A DNA stretch of 64,000 nucleotides from Butyrivibrio sp. (GTDB lineage Bacteria; Bacillota; Clostridia; Lachnospirales; Lachnospiraceae). The stretch is taken from NCBI GenBank assembly GCA_024694565.1, contig JAILJR010000010.1, forward strand, positions 1 to 64,000, in the 5' to 3' direction. Position 1 is the first letter of the stretch, and each line of letters begins with the position of its first letter. This document shows, in pieces, positions 1-8,356 of this stretch. A program made the translations under genes and the position numbers. The notes under the pieces were generated by a model. That model worked only from the letters and a program-made list of their open reading frames with translations, had not been told where the DNA came from and did no database searches.

Positions 1-120
1 GGTTGTCTTGCCAAAAAACTCAATGTCTGAATAAATGGTTTTCTCAAAAACTATTGTCCAGGAAGAGGGTTTACTAATTGTCAATGTCCAAAAATAAGGG
101 TAACTCAAAAACTCGTTGTC
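1..120. repeat. Cluster of short direct repeats, possible IS end
   Basis: A non-coding AT-rich stretch holds several related short repeats. CTCAAAAACT followed two bases later by TTGTC occurs at 43-59 and again at 104-120. Related strings such as AAAAAACTCAATGTC (14-28) and TTGTCAATGTCC (78-89) lie between. Multiple short repeats with TTGTC/TGTCC words are typical of transposase-binding ends, for instance in the IS21 family. No transposase is visible because the window begins here. This is a guess from pattern only; it could also be ordinary degenerate intergenic DNA. Confidence 0.3.
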
Positions 121-138
121 TATTCTATAGGGTATATT

Positions 139-750
139 TTATTTGGGATGCTTTCGATCGGTTGCTTTCTTTTGGCCTCCCTTATTTTGGGATTTGGAGA
201 CGCTGTAGCCGAATTTTCCAAGCTTTTGTCCAAGTGAAAAATACTCGCCATGGGAGTAAGTGATAAGATCTGCTTTTCCAAGGTTGAATCTGCCATTTTC
301 GTCCATGTACCAGTCATCGACTGTCACGCATAAAACCTCTGCAACAAACATGTCGTGGCTTCCCAGCTCGAGGATCTGGCGAACTTTACACTCGATGTTG
401 ACGGGACACTCTGCTATTCCGGGAGCTGAGATCTTCTGTGATTTTTGAGGTGTCAGGTGCATTTCTTTGAACTTGTCATAGTCGCGTCCTGATCTGACAC
501 CACACCAGTCGGCAGCCCTGACAAGCTTTTGATTTACGAGGTTGACAACAAACTCACCGGACTCCTTTATGCAGTCATAGGAGTATCGCTCTTTTCTGAC
601 AGATATTGAAAGCATGGGTGGTGAGGTGCAGATATTGCCGGCCCATGCCACGGTTATTATGTTTGGTCGTCCGCCGTCTTTCTGACAGCTGACCATGACT
701 GCCGGAAGTGGATATAGCATGTTACCGGGTTTCCAGATTTCTTTGCCCAT
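139..750 (-). CDS. Flavin reductase domain protein
   Basis: About 203 residues with the fold signature of the flavin reductase-like (FMN-binding split barrel) family: an early PAVMVSCQ strand, then NIITVAWAGNICTSPPMLSI, then SGEFVVNLV. Such proteins bind FMN and reduce it with NAD(P)H or use it in small redox reactions in the cytoplasm. The ATG at 750 is chosen because GAGGAG lies seven bases upstream; the longer TTG-started reading frame has no ribosome site. It follows the sugar-sensing genes on the same strand after a 163-base gap, so it is probably not part of their function. The substrate is unknown. Confidence 0.8.
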   Translation of the reverse strand: MGKEIWKPGNMLYPLPAVMVSCQKDGGRPNIITVAWAGNICTSPPMLSISVRKERYSYDCIKESGEFVVNLVNQKLVRAADWCGVRSGRDYDKFKEMHLTPQKSQKISAPGIAECPVNIECKVRQILELGSHDMFVAEVLCVTVDDWYMDENGRFNLGKADLITYSHGEYFSLGQKLGKFGYSVSKSQNKGGQKKATDRKHPK

Positions 751-780
751 AAATATACTCCTCAATTAACGCAAGTCTAT

Positions 781-802
781 ATCTGAATTATTCCGTTCAG
801 AT
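781..802. promoter_or_regulatory. Dyad upstream of flavin reductase gene
   Basis: ATCTGAA and TTCAGAT form perfect 7-base arms around an 8-base centre, 30 bases upstream of the start at 750. The symmetry and position fit a repressor operator, but no known box is recognised and chance cannot be excluded. Confidence 0.25.
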
Positions 803-928
803 GCGGATATCGTAATCGCCCAGAGAACGTGCTCTAACGTTATCCTGCTCCTATATGGACCTATACATCCGTCCCTCGGGTCCGCTACGGAACCGGAAAA
901 AATGGTCCTATAACCCCGTCCCCGGGGG

Positions 929-1969
929 TCATTTGCTGAGGTATTTGTTGATATTGGTGGCAGTGACTTTGGTGTAGGGAAGCCTTATGTATCTGTCGTC
1001 CTCTACGTCAAACTCATCAGCGAGCTCGTCGATACTTCCGCCATGGCCAAGGGTCAGGGAAAGCTCGTACATTGCTCTGGCCTGCCCTTCCTTATCATTG
1101 TAGACAGTGCCGACCATCTTGTCATCTCTTACCGCTTCAAGCCCCACGTCTGTTCCGTCAATGCCAAATATTGCGGGCCAGTCACGCCTTATCATACCGG
1201 AGGCTTCGTAGGCGTCGATGGCGCCAAGGGCCATGTCATCGTTGTTTGCAAGGACAAGCTCTATCTTGTTGCCATTTTCCTCGATGAAACGGGAAACTTT
1301 GGTCTGTGCCTGGGCCCTGTTCCAGTTGGCTATGGCATAGCCGAGCTTGTCTACTTCAATTCCTTTATCTATAAGTGTGTTTACTGAATACTCGGTCCGC
1401 ACGATTGAATCCTGGTGACCTGCCTCGCCCTCAATCACTACGTACTGTATAACGCCATCACCGTTCTTATCAACTGTTTTATCTGACAGACAGGTTGTAG
1501 CTGCGAGCTCACCCTGCATCACTCCTGACTCTATCGCATTGGCTCCTACATAAAAAAGCTTGTTCCATCTGACGATATCACCCTCGACGAGCTCCCTGTT
1601 GAAAAAGATAAGGGGTACATCTGCTTTTCTTGCTGCATCTATTACTGCAGAAGGGTCTGTCCTGTCTACCAGATTTACACAGATCACGCTGCAGCCCTCC
1701 TCAATCATCTTTCTCACCTGTGTGTTCTGCGTCTGCTGACTTTGAGAAGCATTATACACCACCACCTCTGTCTCATCGGTAGCACAATCCATAAAGCAGT
1801 CCATGAGCTGGGCTACGAAGGTGTCATACTGGTCATAGAGCGTGACACCAATCTTGATTTTTCCGGAAGAAGGCTCCTTTTGCTGCACTCCGCAGTCTGT
1901 AAAAAATATGCAGCTAAAGAAAACGCACATCACGACACCAATACGTGTTAACCTCTTAAATTTCTCCAT
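929..1969 (-). CDS. Galactose-type sugar-binding lipoprotein (second SBP)
   Basis: A 346-residue periplasmic-binding protein of the type I sugar family, close in pattern to MglB at 9981. It has a hydrophobic leader ending in a lipobox-like FFTDC, then KIGVTLYDQYDTFVAQLMD, an NLVDRTDPSAVI segment, DGVIQYVVIEGEAGHQDS and LANNDDMALGAIDA. It should be a cysteine-anchored lipoprotein that binds a hexose outside the membrane. It is the last gene of the response regulator, kinase and SBP series and is separated from the previous gene by 195 bases. With no permease of its own nearby it may serve the mgl transporter or present sugar to the kinase. The lipobox is atypical (Asp before Cys). Confidence 0.8.
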   Translation of the reverse strand: MEKFKRLTRIGVVMCVFFSCIFFTDCGVQQKEPSSGKIKIGVTLYDQYDTFVAQLMDCFMDCATDETEVVVYNASQSQQTQNTQVRKMIEEGCSVICVNLVDRTDPSAVIDAARKADVPLIFFNRELVEGDIVRWNKLFYVGANAIESGVMQGELAATTCLSDKTVDKNGDGVIQYVVIEGEAGHQDSIVRTEYSVNTLIDKGIEVDKLGYAIANWNRAQAQTKVSRFIEENGNKIELVLANNDDMALGAIDAYEASGMIRRDWPAIFGIDGTDVGLEAVRDDKMVGTVYNDKEGQARAMYELSLTLGHGGSIDELADEFDVEDDRYIRLPYTKVTATNINKYLSK

Positions 1970-2164
1970 TTGTTTTCACATTTCCTTAATCTCATTTCAC
2001 GTTTTTCACGGGAATATTTGCATGTAAAGTGCACCGATGGTTTGTTCATCCTGTCTGAAATGCAAACCTGATTCCCGGTTGGATACTTTCAGCATTTTGC
2101 CACAGTGATGCAATATGCACGGCATGCTTCCAAAGTTGGAAATACCGGTATATCGCTGTTATAT

Positions 2165-3142
2165 TCACTGCAAGACCGGAAACAGCATTCTCTGGTTGAC
2201 CTCATCGAAGAGATTGTCTTTGTTTACCACCCTGAAGGTCACATACTCATTTTCCATGGGAGTGAGCCTGTTCTCCATTCGCTTTTTCACCGTAGCAAGA
2301 CTCTGATAGCCCATGTAGTACTCGTTAGGGACAATCATGCTCCTGATAAGCCCATGATCGAGGTAGCTTACATTTATTATTGAGATTCCCTCTCCAAAAA
2401 TGAAGGGTGCATTATCTACACTTGAAGCGTACTCACCTGCTGCTTCAAGCCCTGTGTTGTCAAGCGCTACTATGACATCAGCGTATCTGCCTTGCTGCTT
2501 CTGGCTGATATTGTCAGCTATGTTTGCTTTACTGTACTCCTTCCAGGCAATGACCGCTCCGGAAGACTCAATATTTTCCATAAAGCCCTCCATTCTCTCA
2601 ATATTGGAGTTTTTTCTCCGATTGGAATCAACTATTCCAATCCTTACTCCTGTAAGATCTCTTCCAAGTGCTATCCTGACCTCGTTGGCAAGTGCCCGTC
2701 CTACTTCCCTGTTGTCAGCCTCGATGCAGGCAGATTTTCCTTCCACATCCACATCCATGCTGGCGCTGGTGTCAACAAGTTCAAGGACAGCCTTACTGCT
2801 TATATCCGATATCATTTCCTCAGTTCCTTCGCTGTTTGTAACCTGAAGGATAATTCCCTCCGCTCCGGAAGCAATCTCCTCCCTCACGATTGCATACTGC
2901 TGGCTGATCGAAGTATTCTTGCCGGTAGTGACAACACTCACTCTTATTCCCGTATCTTTTCCCGCCTGCTCAAGGCCCGCCAGAAAGGCCGACCAGCGTT
3001 CTGAACCCGAATCGTCCAGGACAACGGAGACCCTGACCGGCTCATCATGTATTCCGCTCATGATAAGAGCTGATGCAGAAGCTGAAAAAGATATGAAAAG
3101 AAGCATTGAAACCACCAGGATAAACATGTTTCTGTTATGCAT
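2165..3142 (-). CDS. Sugar-binding-type protein linked to sensor kinase
   Basis: About 325 residues, with an N-terminal hydrophobic segment (MFILVVSMLLFISFSASASA) and a periplasmic-binding fold: VRVSVVLDDSGSERWSAFLAGLE, EIASGAEGIILQVT, GVRIGIVDSN, DVIVALDNTGLEAAGEYA. It lacks a clear lipobox and is probably held by its N-terminal helix. The ATG at 3142 is chosen: AAAGGAG lies just upstream and the gene overlaps the kinase stop by eight bases, which implies translational coupling. The family usually binds sugars or related small molecules. Cotranscription with a YesM-type kinase suggests it is a receptor or co-sensor for that kinase rather than part of a transporter; that role is inference. 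Confidence 0.75.
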   Translation of the reverse strand: MHNRNMFILVVSMLLFISFSASASALIMSGIHDEPVRVSVVLDDSGSERWSAFLAGLEQAGKDTGIRVSVVTTGKNTSISQQYAIVREEIASGAEGIILQVTNSEGTEEMISDISSKAVLELVDTSASMDVDVEGKSACIEADNREVGRALANEVRIALGRDLTGVRIGIVDSNRRKNSNIERMEGFMENIESSGAVIAWKEYSKANIADNISQKQQGRYADVIVALDNTGLEAAGEYASSVDNAPFIFGEGISIINVSYLDHGLIRSMIVPNEYYMGYQSLATVKKRMENRLTPMENEYVTFRVVNKDNLFDEVNQRMLFPVLQ

Positions 3143-5000
3143 CCTGCTCCTTTCCGCCCTCGAGCCTCTTAAAGTTCTCCTCATTGTATTCAATAGCCGG
3201 AAGATGTATTGTCACATTTGTTCCCTCATCGGGCTCACTTTCTATTTTAAGTCCGTACTGCTCACCAAATCGCAGCTTTATCCTTCGCTGTACATTTATA
3301 AGTCCTACGCCGGAGCCTTTTTTTCTGGCTCTCGTGTTATCAGTAAGAAGAAATTCAAGCTGCTCCTCGTTCATTCCGTATCCGTTGTCAGTTACCGTTA
3401 TATAGACATCACCGTCGTCGGCAAGCACACCCTTGACGCTGATCTCGCCGTCTTCCATCCCCTTAACGCCGTAATAAACAGCATTTTCCAGAATGGGCTG
3501 GACTATCAGCTTTACCGTGCAGAGCTTCTTTATCCTCTCATCGATCTCAAAATCTACTGTGAAAGCGTCCTTGAATCTGACCTTCTGGATATTCATGTAG
3601 TTACCGGCATGTCGCATCTCATCCTCGATGGTGATGATGGTCTTGCCTCCTGAGAGTGCAACGCGGAAAAGACTGGCCAGCTGGGTTATCATATACACAG
3701 CTTCATCGTTCTTGCCGCCCTCTATCATCCAGACAATCGAGTCAAGGGTATTGTAAAGAAAGTGCGGATTTATCTGGGACTGCAGCGCATCAAGCTCTGA
3801 TTTTCTCTTTTCCTCCTGCGAAGCAACCATATCCTTCATCAGCCGGCCTATCTGGTCGTAGCTGCTCCTCAGAGTTTTTCCCAGGTGCTCGATCTCAGCC
3901 GGGCCGCCAATGTATACCTCAGGATTTGCCTTGCCCATCTCGATATCCTTTATGGAATCATTGAGTCTGATGATCGGGCTGGTTACTCTTTCGGCCACAA
4001 ATCTGTTCAGTATCAGCATAGCGAGAAGCGTTATGGAAATGATCATGACAACGAAATACCTTATATCCTTAAGGCCGCGATAAGTGTTGCCTGCAGGTAT
4101 TACACTGACCAGCTTCCAGCCGGTATAGCTCATGGTCGCAACAGTGACGATCCTGTCTTCACCGTTAAACAGCTCCCTGTGACTTCCATCGTCATAAGTT
4201 GCCGCCTGAGTATTGTTCTCGGTTATCAGACCGGCACTGATCTGCATCAGCATCGGGTGATAGATAATGGAGCCATTCCTGTCGCACAGATAAACATACT
4301 GCTCTGAGGTATTGCCGTTCATCGCCTTCATCATATCCTCGATGACAGCATAGTTCATGTCGATCAAAAGAACTCCCATCTGCGGCGCACCTCCGTTGTT
4401 AAGCTCAACTGCACGGCTCAGGGACGTTACCCAGTAGTACCTGTAGGCAGGGTCATCGACAAAAATATTCTGGACATGTGGCTGGGAAAAATGAAGATTT
4501 TCAGGCTTTTTTATGGCATTTGAAAACCAGGACTGGGTTGTGACATCTACATCTGATTTCTCGACTCCGACAGGCGAAGCACAGATCAGCTCTCCCTCGG
4601 AATTGTAAAGAGCAAGTGAAATCAGATAGTCCTTATGTGCTTCATAGAGAAGGTTCATCTGTGCGACGGGAGTTTCCTTGGAAATATCCTGATCCTTTAC
4701 AACATTATAATAGATAGCATCAGACATGCGCCTCATGCTTCGGAGATAATCCTCCAGGTTTATGACTATTCCATCAAGTGTCTGCCTGGCACCTTCGGTC
4801 AGCATCTTGTCTGACCTCATGGCAAAGCGCTGGTACAAGGAAGCTCCCATGGCAAGCATACAAACAAGAGCTACGATCGTAAATGACACCGAGACCGTAA
4901 CCTGAATACTCCTGGATGCCTTTGGATTCATAAATCTCGTCAGCATCCAGTCCAATCTTATTTTCTTTACTTTTTCGCCAAAAAAGTCTTTTGCGTGCAC
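3135..5000 (-). CDS. YesM-type sensor histidine kinase
   Basis: A 621-residue membrane kinase. One transmembrane helix lies near residues 36-60, followed by an extracellular sensor of about 240 residues (Cache-like), a second helix (YFVVMIISITLLAMLIL) and a HAMP segment beginning ERVTSPIIRL. The His_kinase domain has the phosphoacceptor in NPHFLYNTLD (His about residue 413). The ATPase domain has PILENAVYYGVKG, DNGYGMN and GSGVGLINVQRR. A GTG start at 5000 sits two bases after the response-regulator stop, behind AAGGAAAA. Family members phosphorylate YesN-type AraC regulators. Here the partner is the preceding gene and the ligand is probably a sugar, given the flanking binding proteins and mgl genes. 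Confidence 0.9.
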   Translation of the reverse strand: MHAKDFFGEKVKKIRLDWMLTRFMNPKASRSIQVTVSVSFTIVALVCMLAMGASLYQRFAMRSDKMLTEGARQTLDGIVINLEDYLRSMRRMSDAIYYNVVKDQDISKETPVAQMNLLYEAHKDYLISLALYNSEGELICASPVGVEKSDVDVTTQSWFSNAIKKPENLHFSQPHVQNIFVDDPAYRYYWVTSLSRAVELNNGGAPQMGVLLIDMNYAVIEDMMKAMNGNTSEQYVYLCDRNGSIIYHPMLMQISAGLITENNTQAATYDDGSHRELFNGEDRIVTVATMSYTGWKLVSVIPAGNTYRGLKDIRYFVVMIISITLLAMLILNRFVAERVTSPIIRLNDSIKDIEMGKANPEVYIGGPAEIEHLGKTLRSSYDQIGRLMKDMVASQEEKRKSELDALQSQINPHFLYNTLDSIVWMIEGGKNDEAVYMITQLASLFRVALSGGKTIITIEDEMRHAGNYMNIQKVRFKDAFTVDFEIDERIKKLCTVKLIVQPILENAVYYGVKGMEDGEISVKGVLADDGDVYITVTDNGYGMNEEQLEFLLTDNTRARKKGSGVGLINVQRRIKLRFGEQYGLKIESEPDEGTNVTIHLPAIEYNEENFKRLEGGKEQDA

Positions 5001-5002
5001 CT

Positions 5003-6604
5003 TTATTTTTCCTTGCCGGACTTATACTTTGAAGGTGAAACCCCGAACTGCTTTTTAAATACGTAGCTGAAATAATTTGGATCAGTATAGCCGACCTTCT
5101 CTGCTATTATATAGGTCTTTTCATCCGTCTCGAGAAGGAGCTTTTCTGCTATTTCCATGCGGTAATCAGTGAGGTAGGAAACAAAGGTCTTGCCTGTCTC
5201 CTTCTTGAATACCGTGGAAAAATAAGCGCTGCTCACTCCCAGGAAGCTGCATATAAAATCAACAGAGAGATCCTGATCGCCGTAGTGATCGGCAACATAG
5301 TCCTGTGCCTTTGACACAAAGGATCTGGTGTTGTCAGATCTCTTGTGTGAGATCAGCTCATGGATCCTGACACAGACCTTTTTGAACCACACCGTCAGTT
5401 CCTTCTGCTCCATCTGCTGGACTGTTGCATAAACATCATTTGACATGTCGAAGATCTCCGAAAGATCGAGCTGATTGTTCCTGGCAAACTTATAAAGCTC
5501 ACTCACCAGCTCCATGACAAAAAACCTGTAGTTCTGGATTGAAGCCTGCTGTTCAAGATTACTCTCTATGTATTTTCCCGCTGCAGCCTCTACAGATTCA
5601 GCATCTGACATCTTCACCTTTTTAAAGATATCAGTCAGTGTATCTGTCTGATCAGCAACTGCCACGTCATAGTCAGACGGAACGATCTCAGAAATGTTGA
5701 TGGCCTTGGTATGTCCATAGAGAACCCTGTAGGAAACTGCGTCCCTTGCTCCTCTGTAGGAATCATCAAGATCGACCAGATTATCAACAATGCTGCCAAT
5801 CCCTATAGTGACGCTGGCCTTACAGATGCTCTCAGCAAGTCTGCACATTCTGTCGCAGGCGTCGGTAAGTTCCGATGAATCCTTACGTGCCTGCAGCTGT
5901 GCGATCATTACCGTGCTTCCCTGATATGAAAAGAAATGGCACCCCCACTTCTTGTCCATCCTCTCCTCAAGGAGCTTTCTGACCGACACAGAAAGAAGTA
6001 CCGGATTCATTCCCTCCGGAATATTGGATTTGCTGATATGGACAATGAGCACGGCATAAAAAGGCCCGGTCAGCTCTATCTGATAGTCGTACAGATATTT
6101 GTCAATCTTGTTCTCCTCTATCCTGCCCTCAACAAGGGATGAGAAAAAATCCTCCTGAAGAAGCGGGAGGGAGTCCATATAATAATTCCGGAGCTTCTCC
6201 ACATTGAGCTTCTCATCAATATCTCGATCCAATGCCTCATGGACTCTGGCGAACACAGATTTAAGCTCATCGGCATCGATGGGCTTTAGGATATACTCTT
6301 CTGCCTCAAGGCGGATCGCCTCTTTGGCATATTCGAACTCATCATAGCCTGAGAAAAAGATAATACGGATATTCGGGTAGAGCTTTTTTAGATTTCTGGA
6401 CAGTTCCATGCCGTCCATGTATGGCATCTGGATATCAGTCATGACAATGTCAGGGGTCTGTTCCTCTGCTAGTTCAAGAGCTTCCAGACCATTATGAGCA
6501 TACCTGGGGTTTTCAAAGCCCATACTCTCCCAGTCCATCTTCTTCATGATGGCCTGAGCTACGTCTTCCTCATCATCTACGAGCATTACCTTATATCTGT
6601 TCAT
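5003..6604 (-). CDS. AraC-type response regulator (YesN-like)
   Basis: A 533-residue cytoplasmic regulator. The receiver domain is at residues 4-120, with the acidic pair in VMLVDDEEDV, phosphoacceptor Asp57 in DIVMTDIQMP and the conserved lysine in EYILKPID. A long middle region of unknown fold follows, then two AraC helix-turn-helix units at the C terminus (SVDFICSFLGVSSAYFSTVF and YIIAEKVGYTDPNYFSYVFK). The ATG at 6604 follows AAGGAG; a longer upstream reading would run into repeat DNA. It is expected to activate sugar uptake genes, most plausibly mglBAC, when phosphorylated by the adjacent kinase. No clean promoter was found upstream, where palindromic element A lies. Confidence 0.92.
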   Translation of the reverse strand: MNRYKVMLVDDEEDVAQAIMKKMDWESMGFENPRYAHNGLEALELAEEQTPDIVMTDIQMPYMDGMELSRNLKKLYPNIRIIFFSGYDEFEYAKEAIRLEAEEYILKPIDADELKSVFARVHEALDRDIDEKLNVEKLRNYYMDSLPLLQEDFFSSLVEGRIEENKIDKYLYDYQIELTGPFYAVLIVHISKSNIPEGMNPVLLSVSVRKLLEERMDKKWGCHFFSYQGSTVMIAQLQARKDSSELTDACDRMCRLAESICKASVTIGIGSIVDNLVDLDDSYRGARDAVSYRVLYGHTKAINISEIVPSDYDVAVADQTDTLTDIFKKVKMSDAESVEAAAGKYIESNLEQQASIQNYRFFVMELVSELYKFARNNQLDLSEIFDMSNDVYATVQQMEQKELTVWFKKVCVRIHELISHKRSDNTRSFVSKAQDYVADHYGDQDLSVDFICSFLGVSSAYFSTVFKKETGKTFVSYLTDYRMEIAEKLLLETDEKTYIIAEKVGYTDPNYFSYVFKKQFGVSPSKYKSGKEK

Positions 6605-6670
6605 GGTTGGGGTCTCCTTATTAGGGGTGTTGGCGAACGGGACGCTCCGGGCGGGGGACAAGCCGTGTGG

Positions 6671-6687
6671 CTGTCGGGCGACTCATT
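6671..6687. repeat. Fragment of palindromic-element outer arm (alpha type)
   Basis: CTGTCGGGCGACTCATT matches one outer arm of the hairpins at 16327-16392 and 34000-34209. It directly abuts element A, whose own arms are of a different type. It looks like the remnant of an older element beside or beneath the present one. Confidence 0.6.
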
Positions 6688-6688
6688 G

Positions 6689-6900
6689 AATGATGTTGAG
6701 GTCAAAAGTCACCTGGTGGCTCCGTGGCTGTGCATGTTGCACAGGAGGCTGAGAGGCCCTTGTGAGCGGTCGGTACTTAGAGGCCGTACTTTGGCCTCTT
6801 AGTACCGTTACCAGCGAGCAGGAGCGAAAGCGTGCCCGAAGTGATTGTACAATATGCACAGCCATGGAGACACAAGGTGACTTTTGACCTCAACATCATT
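6689..6900 (+). repeat. Palindromic element A (212 bp, full-length)
   Basis: A long nested inverted repeat. The outer arms are perfect over 26 bases (6689-6714 and 6875-6900, beginning AATGATGTTGAGGTCAAAAG). The inner arms GGCTGTGCATGTTGCACA and TGTACAATATGCACAGCC also pair. The 37-base core at 6771-6807 reads CGGTACTTAG, a stem, loop GTACTTT, the stem complement, then CTTAGTACCG. It fills the gap between the small membrane gene at 6912 and the response-regulator leader. It has no protein-coding character beyond a short fortuitous frame. See the findings for the family comparison. Confidence 0.9.
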
Positions 6901-6911
6901 GCATTAACAGA

Positions 6912-7220
6912 TCAGGCATATTTCTCATGGATATATTTCCACATGAAGCCCATGATCAGTACTGATACTACTATGACAACGAGAGCAGCTGTTGGATTGA
7001 AAAAGGATACTATTCCCATAACTATGGCGGCGATTCCCATGAAGAGGATGATCAGACCTGCGTAGAGAGTGTATTCCTTTGGGTGGCGGATGCTCTCGGG
7101 GTTTTCCTTCTTAATTATTTTTACGTCTCTGGTGATTATGAGTCTTGTACCAAAGTACAGGCAGACTGTAAACACCAGTATTTCTATTCCCATCTGATTA
7201 ATTATACCTTCTAAATTCAT
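6912..7220 (-). CDS. Small membrane protein, unknown function
   Basis: 102 residues with three predicted membrane segments: EILVFTVCLYFGTRLII near the N terminus, YAGLIILFMGIAAIVMGIVSF, and ALVVIVVSVLIMGFMWKYI, ending in a charged HEKYA tail. A GAGAGG sequence precedes the ATG. It lies downstream of the mglC terminator and upstream of element A, so it is probably transcribed separately. I do not recognise a family; nothing links it directly to sugar transport except position. Confidence 0.65.
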   Translation of the reverse strand: MNLEGIINQMGIEILVFTVCLYFGTRLIITRDVKIIKKENPESIRHPKEYTLYAGLIILFMGIAAIVMGIVSFFNPTAALVVIVVSVLIMGFMWKYIHEKYA

Positions 7221-7299
7221 AACAAAAACCTCTCAAAAAATCAACGTAACGTCCACTGAATAACCGGGTTGGAAACATGATTCATCATCACGATGGTTG

Positions 7300-7332
7300 A
7301 AAAAAGGGACATGGCACAGGCCATGCCCCTTT
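7300..7332 (-). terminator. Terminator after mglC
   Basis: On the minus strand a GC-rich stem (AAAGGGGCATGGC pairing with GCCATGTCCCTTT, loop CTGT) is followed by six T residues, 17 bases beyond the mglC stop. It has a textbook intrinsic-terminator shape and closes the mglBAC operon. Confidence 0.9.
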
Positions 7333-7348
7333 AGTATACAGGAGTTTA

Positions 7349-8338
7349 TTACTTCTTAGCAACGTACTTACGGATATCAAGTGAGATAGCTACGAAGATA
7401 ACCAGACCGATGAAGATGTACTGAGCGTTGGCGTCTACTCCGAGGTACTGGAGAGCTGCCTTCAAGAGCTCGAATACTGCAACACCGATGATGGCGCTTG
7501 ATACTTTACCACGTCCACCGGTAACTGATACACCACCGATTGTGCAGGCTGCGATAGCTTCCATCTCGTAACCAAGACCAAGGTTAACTGATGCACCACC
7601 GGCCTTTGCACCAAGCATGAAGCCTGCAAGACCATACATCATAGCGGCCTTCATGTAGATGAGTACCATTGTGAGACGAACAGGAACACCGGCAACCTCA
7701 GCAGCCTGAGGGTTTCCACCTATAGCATACATGTACTTGCCGTGACGAGTCATGTTGAAGATGAACCATGTGATTGCTGCAACAATGATTGCGATCCAGA
7801 TCAGATAGCTTATTCCAAGGAACTTACCTGTTGCGATATTTGTATACTCAGTTGTGTATCCACCAAGAGGTGTAGCACCTGTGTAGATAAGTGCAAGACC
7901 ATAAACGATTTCCATCATGGCAAGTGTTGCGATGAATGGAGGAACGTGAAGGAATGCGATGAAGAAACCTGTGATCGCACCGAAAGCACCGGTAATTGCC
8001 AATACAACCAAAAGGGCTACAAAGATGTTGAGTGGCTGCATACCCTCGAAGAATTTGCCTGAATAGTCGATCTTCTGAAGAAGGGTACCTGCGATACATG
8101 CTGCAAAACCGATCATACGTCCTGCTGAAAGGTCGCATCCTGCGGTGATAACGCAGCCTGCAATACCAAGAGCGATTACAAGTCTTGAACTCATATTCAT
8201 GAGAATGTTGAACAGGTTATTGGCTGTCAGGAACCTGTCATTAGTGATACCTGTGTAGATTACCAGGATGAACATAACGATTATAACACCGTTATTGATA
8301 AGAAAATCTATCGCTTTCTGCTGTTTTGTCTTTACCAT
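7349..8338 (-). CDS. mglC: Galactose/methylgalactoside ABC permease
   Basis: A 329-residue integral membrane protein of the ribose/galactose branched permease family, with about eight to ten hydrophobic segments. Family-typical stretches include AGCDLSAGRMIGFAACIAG, FIATLAMMEIVYGLALIYTG, YAIGGNPQAAEVAGVPV and the late IAACTIGGVSVTGGRGKVSS. It forms the membrane channel of the MglBAC importer and should dimerise with two ATPase sites supplied by MglA. It is the third gene of the operon, 18 bases after mglA, with GAGAGGAT before the ATG, and is closed by a strong terminator. The length is normal for the family. Confidence 0.95.
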   Translation of the reverse strand: MVKTKQQKAIDFLINNGVIIVMFILVIYTGITNDRFLTANNLFNILMNMSSRLVIALGIAGCVITAGCDLSAGRMIGFAACIAGTLLQKIDYSGKFFEGMQPLNIFVALLVVLAITGAFGAITGFFIAFLHVPPFIATLAMMEIVYGLALIYTGATPLGGYTTEYTNIATGKFLGISYLIWIAIIVAAITWFIFNMTRHGKYMYAIGGNPQAAEVAGVPVRLTMVLIYMKAAMMYGLAGFMLGAKAGGASVNLGLGYEMEAIAACTIGGVSVTGGRGKVSSAIIGVAVFELLKAALQYLGVDANAQYIFIGLVIFVAISLDIRKYVAKK

Positions 8339-8356
8339 TGTATTATCCTCTCTATA

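Noticed and set aside
901-928. Terminator in the CCCCGTCCCCGGGGG stretch after the 929 gene
   Set aside because: The arms do not form a clean stem with a loop and following T run in the right place.
2129-2142. Dyad TTCCAAAGTTGGAA between the two extra binding-protein genes
   Set aside because: It is short and symmetric, but without a promoter beside it there is no support for an operator.
6683-6865. Short reading frames inside palindromic elements with similar peptides (HIVQSLRAR-type), also at 33930-34169 and 48209-48394
   Set aside because: The peptides are alike only because the underlying repeat DNA is alike. They lack ribosome sites, and the pairing of arms explains the sequence better than coding does.
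6689-6900. Palindromic elements as CRISPR arrays
   Set aside because: The copies are kilobases apart, palindromic over most of their length, and have no regular spacers or cas genes.
7742-8062. Cysteine-rich plus-strand frame opposite mglC
   Set aside because: It is the antisense shadow of a clearly coding membrane-protein gene, with no ribosome site of its own.
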